Assembly: GCA_003868215.1 (NCBI GenBank)
Contig: QWDQ01000054.1
Coordinates: forward strand, 1 to 64,000
Direction of reading: 5' to 3'
DNA length: 64,000 bases
Source: Pseudophaeomoniella oleicola
Taxonomy: Eukaryota > Ascomycota > Eurotiomycetes > Phaeomoniellales > Phaeomoniellaceae
In this document: positions 10,826-21,352 of the stretch, in pieces
Layout: each line of letters opens with the position of its first letter
Position numbering within the stretch: position 1 is the stretch's first letter
Program-made: the position numbers and the translations under genes
Notes under the pieces: generated by a model
Told to the model about the DNA's origin: nothing
The model's input: the letters and a program-made list of their open reading frames with translations, nothing else
The model's database searches: none

Positions 10826-12570
10826 CTACGCTATCAAAGAGGCAACAAGCATGACAAGGCTGCCAAATCCATCCATTCCTGAACACCAGTCTTCCCAGTT
10901 TCTGCTGCTCTGTGACGAAGTCCCAGCATCCAAGGTATCATAGAGCAACTTCCTGTTACTACATAGAAACTGCCCTTCATATAGCGTGACTAGCTCACCG
11001 TTTGCGGCCAATGCAAATGCACGCTGAACTCCAGGATCCCCTTCACTTGCCGCCTTCCAGGCGAACTCATTGCCAGCTTCCCATAGCTGTTTCTTCCCTG
11101 GCAGTGGTGCAAGAACCAAGTCCTCTTGCAGACCACACATTGTTGGTGGCTCGAAGGACACCAGCAGGTCCATGACTTGATATATCACAGACAATCTTTG
11201 GTTCAATCAGACTCTTAATTTCATTTCGTGACAGTGAAGTGGATAGAAGTCCTCCTACCTTTGTCTTGATTCCTGGAAAATCCAATTCTTCCAGCTCGTT
11301 TCAAGATCATAGTTGCAATTGCATGGGCCTTTGATACCAGCGAGATGCTTGGCTATTATCTACATCATGTCAGCAGAGTAAGGGTGAGGTGAGGGGAGAA
11401 GCCAAAGCTGGACATACCATTACTGTTGTCAGCAATAGATAATCATAGTTATTATAATCCGTCTCTCCTTCCTGTAACCTGATAAGGATATACATGGTAA
11501 GTGCCTGCATAGCAGCAAGCAGTTCCCATTCATTTAAATTCAGATGCTAAATGATTTCTAAGTTTCTTGTGAGTCTCCTATGATTACTGCAAATCCAACA
11601 TACCTCTTGACGTAAGCGTTCACATTCCCGCTGCACATTTCTCCAGAAAAACCTTCGACTTCCTTGAACCCTACTACCAATCATATACACTAAGCTCAGG
11701 CAGTTAGTCAGTGGCTCCATACCGTTATCCGCAACGTCAGAAGACATCAGATACGGATGGATAAAGGGTGGAATGGAATTGTGACGCAGGATCATCAGAG
11801 GATACGATTTCAAGGTGTGAAGTATAAGGTTGGCGATCCTTTGAGCCCCGGTCCCCCGTTTGGGCCGTTGATTAAGTGAACGGAGGGCATAACCGGATGG
11901 CACAGCTGGAATTGATGACCCTGGAGAAGAAGTGGCTGGTCGTTCTCGAACCGCTTGATGGGTGGAAGGTCTCGGGGTACAAGCGATAGATGGCAAGTCT
12001 GCTAAGGGAGATTGAACAGTCTCGTCGGTTGTCAGTGGATTCAAAAAATCGGCGAAGTCGAGGTCTGAGGTCCCCCAGTCAAACGATTGTCCTTCAAGGC
12101 TTGTAAACACTGGGTCTGATATGATAAGTGTACCGTCAAAGGTTGTGTCACCATTGTTGCTTGCTTCTAGATGGCCTTCGGTGAGCGGAGGACCTGCCGG
12201 CAGTGAGGGGGTCAATTTCGAAAGTTCGGTCGGCGCATCATCACTGCGTTGGATCCTTGGCTCTGTATGCTTGGGTGTGCTCGCTGGGTAAAGGCACTGG
12301 ATGGCCTTTTTCATGCACCTCGAGCATCCTGGCTGGCTGTTATCGCAACGTGTTTTCGCTCTTGCACAAGGGATACAAGATCGAGTCCGAGTGGTACGAC
12401 CCTCTCTTCGAGACCGACAGTAATAACCATGTCTCTTCAATGTGGATTCTGAGACACCATACTGTGAATACAGACTCGGCAAGTGAAGGATATCTCGGCA
12501 ACTCACGTTGATCGAAAGGCTTATTGCACTGTCCGCATCGCAGAACGGATTGCGTAGATCCTTCGGACAT
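10826..12570 (-). CDS. C2HC plus Zn2Cys6 fungal transcription factor
   Basis: Five exons (12570-12507, 12448-11604, 11546-11418, 11359-11259, 11195-10826) encode 502 residues; all four introns are 57-64 nt and keep the frame. The N-terminus pairs two zinc modules: a C2HC finger (C12, C15, H28, C32; CGQCNKPF then STLKRHGYYC) and a binuclear cluster with Cys at 46, 49, 56, 63, 66 and 73 (spacing 2-6-6-2-6). This tandem arrangement, with a Lys/Arg-rich RSRREGRTTRTRS linker, is a known fungal regulator type. The middle is acidic and Ser/Pro-rich and may be an activation region. The C-terminal half is a helical fungal regulatory region. It is divergent from the SDR gene at 13242 and could control that cluster (inference). 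Confidence 0.88.
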
Positions 12571-13241
12571 TTCAAATCCAAGTGCCGCAAACTAGTCATG
12601 AGGATAGTGAGAGGGAATGCCAATATACTAGGCAGTATAGAGAGCCGTTGGATTTGTCATGCACATCGACACCTGCGCTATGGCTGTGAACCTGTATAGC
12701 CTTGTTGAGGACAGAACGCCCTGAAATGATCCTACCTTGCAGTGGGCCTAGGCATGGGTCCTTCAGTTTTGTAGTACTAGTCCATACCGTCTTCAAAAGC
12801 AGCGATTGTATTCCATTTCGATGGGGACCGCATACATACAAATTCAGCTTCGTACTTTTGTTGGCCTGATAGTTCTCTGTGGAATTCATCCGTATTTGTC
12901 AGCATGAGCATTTCTCATCACTTGGTGACGCAAACATCGGGCGGGACATTTTGTAAACTGGAAAGCATCCCGAATCACTTTCGTCTGGATTCAAATTGAT
13001 TCGCCGGGCAAGATGATCACATTTGGTCATCTGCTGCGCTGGCAACTTGGTGCATGCAGGGTTGTTCAGGGATTTCATAGTGAGGACTTACTAGGCATGC
13101 CCTGAGTTGCAGTTGCCAGCGCAGGAGATACAGATTGTACAAGTCCTTTCCCGCATCGATATAGGAAGCTCGATCGTCTACAAATATGGGCATGGTTCGT
13201 TCCAAAACATGTACCTCATCGAAGTCCATCTCAAAATCACC
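12571..13241. promoter_or_regulatory. Shared divergent intergenic region between regulator and SDR
   Basis: Some 670 bases separate the start of the zinc-finger regulator (leftward) from the start of the SDR gene (rightward), so both promoters must lie here. Regulator-target pairs in ascomycetes often share such a region. I see no obvious tandem binding sites or TATA box. Confidence 0.35.
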
Positions 13242-14212
13242 ATGGCTCCCTTTCCATCTCCAACCTCAACGTGGCACACGGAAACGTACTCATCTCTATC
13301 CCCTGATCGCCCTGAGCTTTCTGCCAAAGGTAAGACCGTGGTAGTAACAGGAGGGGGTACTGGAATTGGTGCAGAGACGGCACACTACTTCGCCAAAGTA
13401 GGCGCATCTCGGATCGCCATCCTCGGCCGCAGAAAACAGCCTCTTCTCGACACCAAAGCCTCCATCGAACACGAGTTCGCTGATGTCGAGGTATTTGCGG
13501 CCTCCACTGATGTCACCAAGAAGAGCGAAGTGGACGCGGTCTTCTCGACTTTTCTTGGTGGCGGAAAGCTTGACGTCCTGGTCAGCAACGCCGCTATCAT
13601 GGGACCCTTGGAATCCGTGAAGAATGCAGACAGCGATGAGTTCCTCGACGGCATTCAGCAAAACCTCAAAGGATCGTTGGTCATTGCGCAAGCATTCCTT
13701 CGCTACGCGTCAACCGACGCAGTCGCCATTGAGGTTTCTTCTGCCGCTGCCCATATGAATCTCAGTGCTGGACTTGCTTCATATAGCATCGCCAAGTTGG
13801 CTATTTTTCGACTTTGGGATTCTGTGGCTTTTGCAAATCCGGAAATAAGCGTTTTCCATCTCCAGCCTGGCATAGTGGACACTGCGATGAACAAGGAGAC
13901 CGGAGGTGCTGATGCTGTTGGCTTCCAAGATGACGGTAAGTGAATCGATGTTTGGCTCGGTGGAATACCATGAAGCTGATCCTTGACTCAGTTTCTCTGC
14001 CAGCAAGCTTCAATGTTTGGCTTGCAAGCCCGGAAGCGCGTTTCTTGAAGGGCAAGTTCCTGTGGGCAAATTGGGATGTGGATGAACTCAAGGCCCAAGC
14101 CAAAACCATTGAAGACAGTACGCACCTCAGTATTGGTCTTGATGGATGGCCCTTTGGGGACGCTAGTTGGAAGCTCCAGGTTACGAGCGATACTTGGGAT
14201 AGTTTCGCTTAA
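13242..14212 (+). CDS. Short-chain dehydrogenase/reductase
   Basis: Two exons (13242-13935, 13992-14212) with a 56-nt intron encode 304 residues. The N-terminal Rossmann motif reads VVVTGGGTGIGAETA (TGxxxGIG, about residue 31). DVLVSNAAIMG stands for the NNAG motif, and the catalytic set is VSSAAAHM (Ser) and YSIAK (Tyr-x3-Lys). HLQPGIVDTAM follows as the PG motif. The intron falls in the C-terminal substrate loop; the second exon ends with a Trp-rich segment typical of fungal SDRs near 300 residues. The substrate cannot be predicted. The ATG in CACCATGG context at 13242 is the best start although the frame is open further upstream. Confidence 0.88.
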
Positions 14213-15385
14213 AGTCAAGAAGACATAGATGGAAAATATACTTTTCATATTACGAGTAGAGATTCACCTGCCCATTTATATTATGTGACACGATTGACGA
14301 CCTCGCGCTGAGGTTGGGTTATAAAGTATATCGCTATAGTTCAGGTTCTGACGCAGAGATATCAAATACTTTGAGGATCCGAAGAGAGGAGGATGATTGG
14401 ATACTGCCCACCATTGTTACCACTGAAGCCCGGCGCAGATCTGGACCATAGGTGAACATTTGCCATCATCAACATTGCGCCATATCTGAGGACTTGATTA
14501 GCTACAGCCAGCAGAATGGACATGCTGCAGCAGACAGATATAGTGCACTCTACTATCCCGTCATGGAAACGAACGAGTCACCCTTGTCATGTATGTAGCA
14601 AGCAATGGGTCTGGGGTCTGGAAAGTAGCATGCAATGGAGAAAGATCAAAAGAGAACTGTTGAATCGGCACATTGATGGGCGACCGACACGATACTTTAC
14701 TGACAGCTGACAGCGAGCTCACAACGAAACGTGTGCGATCTATACCTGTTAAGGAGTAAGGTATCTGCCGACGTGCAACAAGAAAAGATACTTCCGAACA
14801 CATATGGACACACCTGGCGAACCGACTCACGTCTCATATCCTTATCCGCACACCGCCTGTGTTTGCTGTGTGTTCGGAAACGGTCCAAAAGGATAGGATA
14901 TGTCAATTCGATCCATCAGTGGTCAGATGCATGGTGTACCAACTGAGAGAAGGACTGCTTTCTCCCCATGGGGAACCATCCGTTGACATTCTCTTCCTCA
15001 AACCTTGTTGTAACTGGAAGAGACGGTACTGGTTCTGCCTAACCCATGGTCGGCCATTCATGGTGCAGTATACATCCACAGCAATTCATCTGCATCAGTG
15101 TGAGTTGGGCCCCCATTTATTGGAACCAGTGGTGAGAAAGCCTTGCATACCTCCTTACATACGTCCGGCGTTTGACTGTGACCCTGCATCCTCCGGGGTC
15201 CAAATATGCTTTTTAGCCCCCAAGAGACTGTACGGTGCCACAGGGCAAGATGTCTTTCACGATACTCTATTTGATCCGCCCTATGGTCCTTAGATTGGTA
15301 TTGTTTCTTCTCGCCTCTTCTTTATTCTTTTGAAGGACTTTTGGAGGACTTCAAACCCGGTCGGTCTTCCATCGGGGTATACACT
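14213..15385. other. Intergenic, 1.2 kb, no gene seen
   Basis: No supported gene lies here. Open frames (up to about 140 codons at 14859-15293) lack a motif, a start context or recognisable composition. The region is the downstream part of the SDR gene and the promoter of the membrane protein; its last 100 bases are CT-rich. Confidence 0.5.
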
Positions 15386-16742
15386 ATGTTGGTGTCTCGT
15401 CAAGTTTCTTACGACACTCCGGCGATGGCGCCGCCCCCTGGACAAGTCTCGGATTTCGACAACAGACCAAGGCTGGCTGTGGCTCTGTATGCGCTGGCGT
15501 ACATCTTTCCGGGCCCTATGGTTTGTATATTGGCAGCACGCTTCTACGTGAAGAAGAAGGTTATTCGTCGAATCGATCTGGATGATTGTAGGTTCAAATC
15601 GGCCGTGTGGAAATATCGCTGATCGTCTTCTCGCAGATGTGATCTTGATCGCTGGGGTGATTCCATCCTTGTCATGGCTCTCTGGAAATTCGCTAACCGT
15701 CATGACAGGTGGGAGCAATTGGTTTTACTGCCAACATGATCTGGCGTAAGGCCCAGCCCTGTCGACGTTGTTCAAGACCGACACATCTAACTATTCGCCA
15801 ATAGTTGCCGACCATGGCTGGGGCAAGCATGCGTGGAATATGAGAGCTGTTAGTCTCACATCAGGCACAATCTTGGTCAGTCTTGCCTCAAGCTTCGAGT
15901 GTTTATAAAGCCAACCGTTCTGTAGGGGCACCTCTTTCCCGGCTTGATCTATCCTGTCACCATCTTCTTCATCAAACTCTCAGTCGCACTGTTATACCGT
16001 CGTATCTTTTACGTTTACAAGACCTTCCGACATTGGTTGTGGGTCTACATTGGCGTCTGCTTTGTCTTTAATGCGCTATACTTCGCGCTCATTCTCGCGA
16101 TACAGGTCAAATGCACCAACGTACTTACCTATCCATTGATCCCTCTTTGCACCTCTCCTCATATCAATGTAGCAATTTTAGCTGTTGCAAATGTGCTGAC
16201 AGACATTTACATTCTGGTGTTACCAATCCCGAAGATCCTCAAGTTACAGCTCAGTCGCAAGAAAAGACTTGGCCTTCTTGCCATTTTCGGCAGTGGTTCA
16301 ATGTAAGTGTCTTGCGGCAGTCAGTCACACTGTTCCTGAGATTTTCTAGTGCCTGTGCGGTCAGCGTTGGTCGTACCACCATGACGGCTGTATGGTTTAA
16401 TACCTCAGATGAGCTGTATGCTGGAGCTTTGATGGATACAATGACGTGAGTCTTCTGATCTTCAAGCCACGATCGGCATGCCCTTCTCTCATGATAGACG
16501 CTTGTCAGACTTCGACTAAAACTTGGCATCACTGCAGGATCGTCGAAGTCAACGTCGGCATCATCACCGCATCCATGTACACTCTTCCCAAACTACGCGA
16601 GACACCCCTTTTCCAGCTCAGAAGAGAGGGATTTATCTGGCGAAATATTCTCAGGCACGTCGCTGGTTCTGCGAGTCTGCATACTCGGGAGGTTCCGTTG
16701 AACGAGAAGTCGGGTTTTCCAGATAGGAATGCACAGGTCTAG
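15386..16742 (+). CDS. Rhodopsin-domain (PTH11/SAT4-like) seven-helix integral membrane protein
   Basis: Seven exons (15386-15587, 15637-15656, 15709-15745, 15805-15875, 15926-16302, 16350-16445, 16538-16742) give 335 residues in frame. Very small internal exons (20 and 37 nt) are required because read-through meets stops. About seven hydrophobic helices are visible. Family hallmarks are DLDDY after helix 1-2, HGWGKHAWN, FFIKLSVALLYRRIF, a C-x-NVLTYP loop, LTDIYILVLPIPKILKLQLS and EVNVGIITASMYTLPKLR. This is the widespread fungal rhodopsin-domain family that includes plasma-membrane sensors of the PTH11 type; no CFEM domain precedes it here. Role as a surface sensor is inferred from the family. 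An in-frame ATG at 15425 is an alternative start. Confidence 0.85.
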
Positions 16743-17040
16743 AGACAGGATACCAGTCGTCTAGTAACAGCCTTCAAGCGATACGGGATATAGTACTGAG
16801 GATGAGGCTAGGCGTAGCACAAGAGACATGTCCTTGTATGAGGGAGGGATATCAGTGCTGTCGGGGGCCTGATGCAACACCTCCGTATATTTATAGTATC
16901 GCAGCCATCTACAATTATGCTAAACATGACAAGATCCTTGCTGACACGTCGACACTTGAAACATAGATACTGTGGTACCTATTGAGAGATGAAGAGATTG
17001 GAATGGCCCTACAACCCCACGTGATCGAGATGGCAGATGA

Positions 17041-17099
17041 GATAAGATAAGATAAGAACCGATGTTCTTATCAGCAGATGATGACTAAGTCATGACTAA
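17041..17099. promoter_or_regulatory. Cluster of GATA-type and Yap1-like sites upstream of the alcohol dehydrogenase
   Basis: Three overlapping GATAAG elements (17041, 17046, 17051) are followed by an inverted one, CTTATC, at 17067-17072. Next comes the palindrome TGACTAAGTCA at 17082-17092 and a second TGACTAA at 17093-17099. GATAAG is the core bound by fungal GATA factors such as AreA, and TGACTAA is a Yap1-type recognition sequence. The cluster lies about 390-440 bases before the dehydrogenase start codon. Binding is inferred, not shown. Confidence 0.45.
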
Positions 17100-17483
17100 A
17101 ATAGTTTAGTGTAAAAAAGAATGCGGATGCGGATGCGGACGCGCATGCGTGCGAAATAATGATTGAAATGCATTTTTTGCTTCTTCGCAATGTGGAATCA
17201 AAATCTCCATCCCATTTTCATCTCTTCCAATGACATCGCTTCCGGCACTTATCAATACCCACTCCCAATGGCTCTCCGTCCGTTTCATTGGCGTCGCAAA
17301 ATACCTGATCGGACTTTAGATTCGGTCAAGTTCCATGAAGTGGGATGAACAGGAACGGTAATGATGTAACACAGTAGGTGGGAATCTGGGAATCGGGGAG
17401 GCTCGCTCATAAATAGCGGTGGTCGGCATTTCCTGTGCACAGCTGTCTGCGTATCTCAACATCTTCCACACCCTACAAACGAT

Positions 17484-18662
17484 ATGGCTACTGACTACAA
17501 GTTCGAAGGCTGGCTCGGCCATGATGAGTCGTCCGTCAAAGGAAAGATGGAATGGGGCGAGTTCGAACCCAAGAAGTTCGAAGATCACGACGTCGATATC
17601 GAAATCAGCCACTGTGGTATTTGCGGTTCCGATTTGCATGTCTTAAAATCTGGCTGGGGCCCAACTCCTTACCGTAAGTCACCTTGCCACACGCTGGATG
17701 AACTCTGACTGATATCTGAACAGCCTGCTGCGTTGGACACGAAATCGTCGGCAAGGCAGTGCGCGTCGGCAAGGAGGTTAAAACAGTCAAGGTCGGCGAC
17801 CGAGTTGGTGTTGGTGCGCAAGCGAGGAGCTGCATGAAACCGGACTGCATAGAATGCTCATCCGGCATGGAGAATTACTGCCCGAATGGCGCCATCAACA
17901 CATACGGTTCAGTCTATCCAGACGGCATCGGCAAATCTTATGGTGGGTATGCCAAGTACAACCGCACCCATGAGCATTTCGTTATCCCGATCCCTGACGG
18001 GCTTTCCTCCGAATACGCTGCGCCTATGTTGTGTGGAGGTATCACCGTCTTTTCGCCTTTAAAGAGAAACGGTTGTGGTCCTGGCAAGAAGGTCGGTATT
18101 GTCGGAGTTGGTGGTCTTGGCCACTTCGGTGTTTTGTTCGCCAAGGCACTCGGTGCCGACGAGGTAGTGGGTATCTCTCGAAAAGCGACCAAGAAGGACG
18201 AGGTTTTGTCTTTGGGAGCAGACAAGTACATTGCTACCGATGACGACAAAGATTGGGACAAGACCAATGCGCGGACGCTGGACCTGATCGTGTCTACCGT
18301 TTCCAGCGAGAAGATGCCACTGACTGGATACCTCTCCTTGCTGAAGGTTAACGGCACCTACATCCAGGTTGGGTGAGTTATGATTCTGGATTTCCATGAC
18401 CTCTGAAACTAACTTGACCTTCAGTGCGCCGGACGGTGGCAATCTTCCTCCGATCAATGCTTTTACCCTGCTTGCAAGCGGCATTAAAGTTGGTGGCAGC
18501 GGCATCGGACCCCCGGGTGAGATCGAGGAGATGTTGAAGCTCGCTGTTAAGGAGAAGGTGAAACCGTGGACTCAACCGAGGCCGATGAAGGACGCCAACC
18601 AAGCTGTCATTGATATGGAAGCCGGTAAAGCAAGATACCGATACGTCTTGGTCAACGAATAG
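17484..18662 (+). CDS. Zinc-dependent alcohol dehydrogenase, cinnamyl-alcohol-dehydrogenase / yeast ADH6-like
   Basis: Three exons (17484-17673, 17724-18372, 18425-18662) with 50- and 52-nt introns encode 358 residues. It should reduce aldehydes to alcohols with NADPH. Catalytic zinc ligands are in HCGICGSDLH and the VGHEIVGKAV segment. Structural zinc cysteines lie in SCMKPDCIECSSGMENYCP. The nucleotide-binding turn is GVGGLGHFGV, followed by GISRKATKKDE, where the Ser/Arg after the second strand fits NADP use. The starting MATDYKFEGWLG and the length match the fungal ADH6/ADH7 group well. The preceding 741-base upstream region holds GATA and Yap1-like sites, which would suit regulation by nitrogen status or oxidative stress. 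Confidence 0.92.
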
Positions 18663-18950
18663 AAGGCAAGAACTACATTATAGACGCATGGCAAGATGGC
18701 CAGATTCAACACACATCTGTTGCTTCAGTGGAATATAGATGGCCTCTATAGATCCCGTTATCATATAAACTTACAATGTCTTGTCTACTACTGCCGATGC
18801 ATACTGGAACCATCACTGTTGTCAATTCAATACTTACCATTGCTTACCTGAGATGCGCACCTGTCCTAACATGTTACTGTCCGATGGTCTTGCCATCTCG
18901 TCTCTTACTTACCTTACACCTCTCCCTGCTGCGTGCCTTCATATAGGTCC

Positions 18951-19418
18951 TCATTGGCCAAGATCGGCTTCTTCTCTCGTCTCAGAACATCCAAGTGTAT
19001 ACTTTCCTTCCAGCACGTCATCAAGCGGAATGACAGAGAGAAGCTTCAACGACCAGGTGATCCTCCTATTCCAATGCGCGATGAGGGTCTCAATATAATT
19101 CCTGAACCTTCTTGGATCATTGAAGCAATCTTCGCATAGTGTTGCTTCGGCACGGTGCTGCAAAAGCCTTTGGAATCGTGGTTCATACAGGTCACTACCC
19201 GGAATCTCGCTCAATACGTCCAACTCAATCTCTGTGAGTGGCCCGCAACCGTGTAGTTCTCTTCCACAGATCTCCCTTGTGACGCTCTCGAGTTGACCGC
19301 ATGTCTCTGTGCTTGGACTCTCGGGATCGTAACTACGGTTGCACAGGGTGAGCACGTCGGTGAAATTGAAGATAGCCTCAAGGCCGAAACCGCGAGACAT
19401 GCTGATGGTCAGTTGCAT
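18951..19418 (-). CDS. Hypothetical protein, 155 residues
   Basis: A single-exon frame from the ATG at 19418 to a stop at 18951. No signal peptide or membrane segment is visible. It contains eight cysteines, including the pair CEDC around residue 94, and is rich in Glu, Arg and Leu. I do not recognise it. It is convergent with the dehydrogenase gene and lies about 700 bases from the RING-like gene on the other side. It could be a small fungal orphan or a chance open frame; length and clean start favour a gene weakly. Confidence 0.4.
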   Translation of the reverse strand: MQLTISMSRGFGLEAIFNFTDVLTLCNRSYDPESPSTETCGQLESVTREICGRELHGCGPLTEIELDVLSEIPGSDLYEPRFQRLLQHRAEATLCEDCFNDPRRFRNYIETLIAHWNRRITWSLKLLSVIPLDDVLEGKYTLGCSETREEADLGQ

Positions 19419-19600
19419 GACTGAAGAGGGGCTGGTCTTTTGGGTGATAGACAGAAAGATTAGCAGGTCGCGAATGGAAGAAACTTTTGCAGAAGAACAG
19501 TGTTGAATGTGACTGGTTTTGAATCAGAGCGGTGAAGGAAGAGTGAAGGAGAGATCGGGCTTCTTATGTTTGATAATATTCTTCTTCACCTTTTGTTCAA

Positions 19601-19757
19601 GATGGAAGATCAGGCACAAAACTTTCATCGTCACCGTGTCTCGTCTTGAATGCAAGATCAGGTGTAAGGCCTTCATTCCCTGCGGTGTCTCGTCCTGAAT
19701 GGAAGATCAGAGTCATCAGACATAAAGCTTTCATTGTTCGGCCTGTCTTGTTCTGAA
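19601..19757. repeat. Degenerate tandem repeat, three units of about 48-58 nt
   Basis: Three consecutive units begin with ATGGAAGATCAG or ATGCAAGATCAG and end with GTCTCGTCTTGA, GTCTCGTCCTGA and GTCTTGTTCTGA. The inner parts share CTTTCAT or CTTCATT. Units are diverged and the third carries an insertion of about 9 nt. The array lies upstream of the RING-like gene. Confidence 0.7.
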
Positions 19758-19809
19758 AGAAAGCATTGACAACAGGCATACAATCCTCTCTTTGTTACCT
19801 TTCGACACA

Positions 19810-19956
19810 TTTCGCGATATTGTGCAGAGTCAGTTTTGTTTCGTTTCGGGGTTTATCTTTAAAAGTTGAGACTCTGGACTTGTATTTTTAGATTTTGAGA
19901 AAATATCGCGAAACGAATATCGCGAAAGGAATGTTGCAAAATTTATATAAATATAT
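19810..19956 (+). promoter_or_regulatory. Promoter of the RING-like gene: three copies of an 11-mer and a TATA box
   Basis: The 11-mer TTTCGCGATAT occurs at 19810-19820, and its exact reverse complement ATATCGCGAAA at 19903-19913 and 19917-19927. About 16 bases after the last copy comes TTTATATAAATATAT (19942-19956), a strong TATA-like stretch some 160 bases before the start codon. Three perfect copies in 118 bases suggest a protein-binding site. Confidence 0.5.
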
Positions 19957-20113
19957 CCAACTCTCATCAAATGTCCAGATACTTTTCTCCCAAGCTTCAC
20001 ATATCAACTCATTACATCACTACTATCCCATATTTATCAGCTGGACTGCGACTTTGCGATACTTCATACCCAACAACACCTGTGAGTACTTCTCAGTGCT
20101 ATCATTAATCAAC

Positions 20114-20887
20114 ATGGACAACGAATCACCTTGCATGGTCTGTGGACAGCAATGGCCTGTGGTATTGCCGAAGATCGAAAAGGACTGTGGATATCACGTA
20201 TGTCAGATCTGTGTTGAGCAGAACTACCATGTTCATACTGACTCTTCTTCTGTGGCCGACTGCCCCATCTGCATGACAACCGAAGACGTTTGGGAACTGT
20301 ATACGAAAGGATACTGGGTTCTGCGGATGCAGGGCCTTTCCAAATGCTGCCGCTATGCGCAGATGTTTTGTGAAGAGGGTTTCAATTTCGCAACACCGGC
20401 TTTCATCAACAGCATGAAGGGGAACATTCACGAAGTCAATACCGACCTGGACTGGATTTCGAAGACTCGTGACAATGAGGAGCAAGCACTCCTCGCGCTC
20501 ATCAATGCACTTGATGGTCTTAAGATAGATCTTGCAGCTTTGAAGATCACTTATCCTAAAGTGCGCCAACGCCGTCGCGAGGCTAAACGTGCTAAGTCGA
20601 TCGTCACACCCGAAGAGCACATGTGGAAGACATTAGGTGAGAACCAAGCCAAAGCTTTCTATGCAGTTCTGATCAATTTCTTGTCCGTCGCTGTTGGAGA
20701 CCGCACCCGCATGCAGAAGGTCAAGTATGATGCTACGAAGATCATTGAACGCTGCCAATACTATCAGCAGGCTATCACCAAGACACCTGGTTACAAGCCG
20801 GGCGATGAGGCTACATGGTTGCATCATGGTCAAGAATCCGCTTCGGACCTGCTCGAATATATCAACATGATGGAGCTTCTGTACTAG
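20114..20887 (+). CDS. RING-like zinc-finger protein
   Basis: Single exon, 257 residues from the ATG at 20114. The frame is open upstream but the TATA box at about 19945 and an AACATGG context support this start. A RING-type metal-binding set lies at residues 7-53: C7, C10, C25, H28, C30, C33, C50 and C53 (CMVCG, DCGYHVCQIC, CPIC). The order fits C3HC4 RING fingers, with the H-x-C spacing one residue shorter than usual. The rest is helical, with QRRREAKRAK as a basic patch near residue 155, and no other known domain. RING proteins usually act as ubiquitin ligases; this role is inferred. Confidence 0.65.
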   Translation: MDNESPCMVCGQQWPVVLPKIEKDCGYHVCQICVEQNYHVHTDSSSVADCPICMTTEDVWELYTKGYWVLRMQGLSKCCRYAQMFCEEGFNFATPAFINSMKGNIHEVNTDLDWISKTRDNEEQALLALINALDGLKIDLAALKITYPKVRQRRREAKRAKSIVTPEEHMWKTLGENQAKAFYAVLINFLSVAVGDRTRMQKVKYDATKIIERCQYYQQAITKTPGYKPGDEATWLHHGQESASDLLEYINMMELLY

Positions 20888-21051
20888 ACTCGCAGGCAGG
20901 AATCATTGAAATATACCATTCAGACAGACAGCGATGACGACTAGCGGAGGATCACGGCAAGGCAAGTCAGGTAAGTATTGAGCGAGCCAGAGGGTACAGG
21001 AACCACAGTAGGTGGAATGGCTAGATTTATTCTCAGGTAAGAACCAAATTG

Positions 21052-21083
21052 CAATCCATTGAAATCCATTGAAATCCATTGAA
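21052..21083. repeat. Short tandem repeat (AATCCATTGA)x3
   Basis: Three exact copies of a 10-base unit in the region between the convergent RING-like and nuclease-like genes. Confidence 0.7.
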
Positions 21084-21352
21084 CCAGCCAGTAGGGCTTT
21101 GATAATAACCCTGACCTTGTGACTATCTTGAATTAATAAAAGTAGATGACGAAGGGAGGATCACCATCGCTAATAGAAATTGCAATCCTGAATGACAAGG
21201 TCAATGACCAGGACGGACGTTGAAAGATGTAGTAATAATCCTATATACAACCGGCGTATATATATTCTATATGATGAATTCGTTCGCATCGTCCATACTA
21301 GATGGCATATCGTAGAACGGTATATTCGTAAAATCGTAAACATTCGTGTCAA

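Noticed and set aside
10826-18662. A secondary-metabolite biosynthetic cluster.
   Set aside because: There is a regulator and oxidoreductases but no polyketide synthase, peptide synthetase, terpene cyclase or prenyltransferase in the window.
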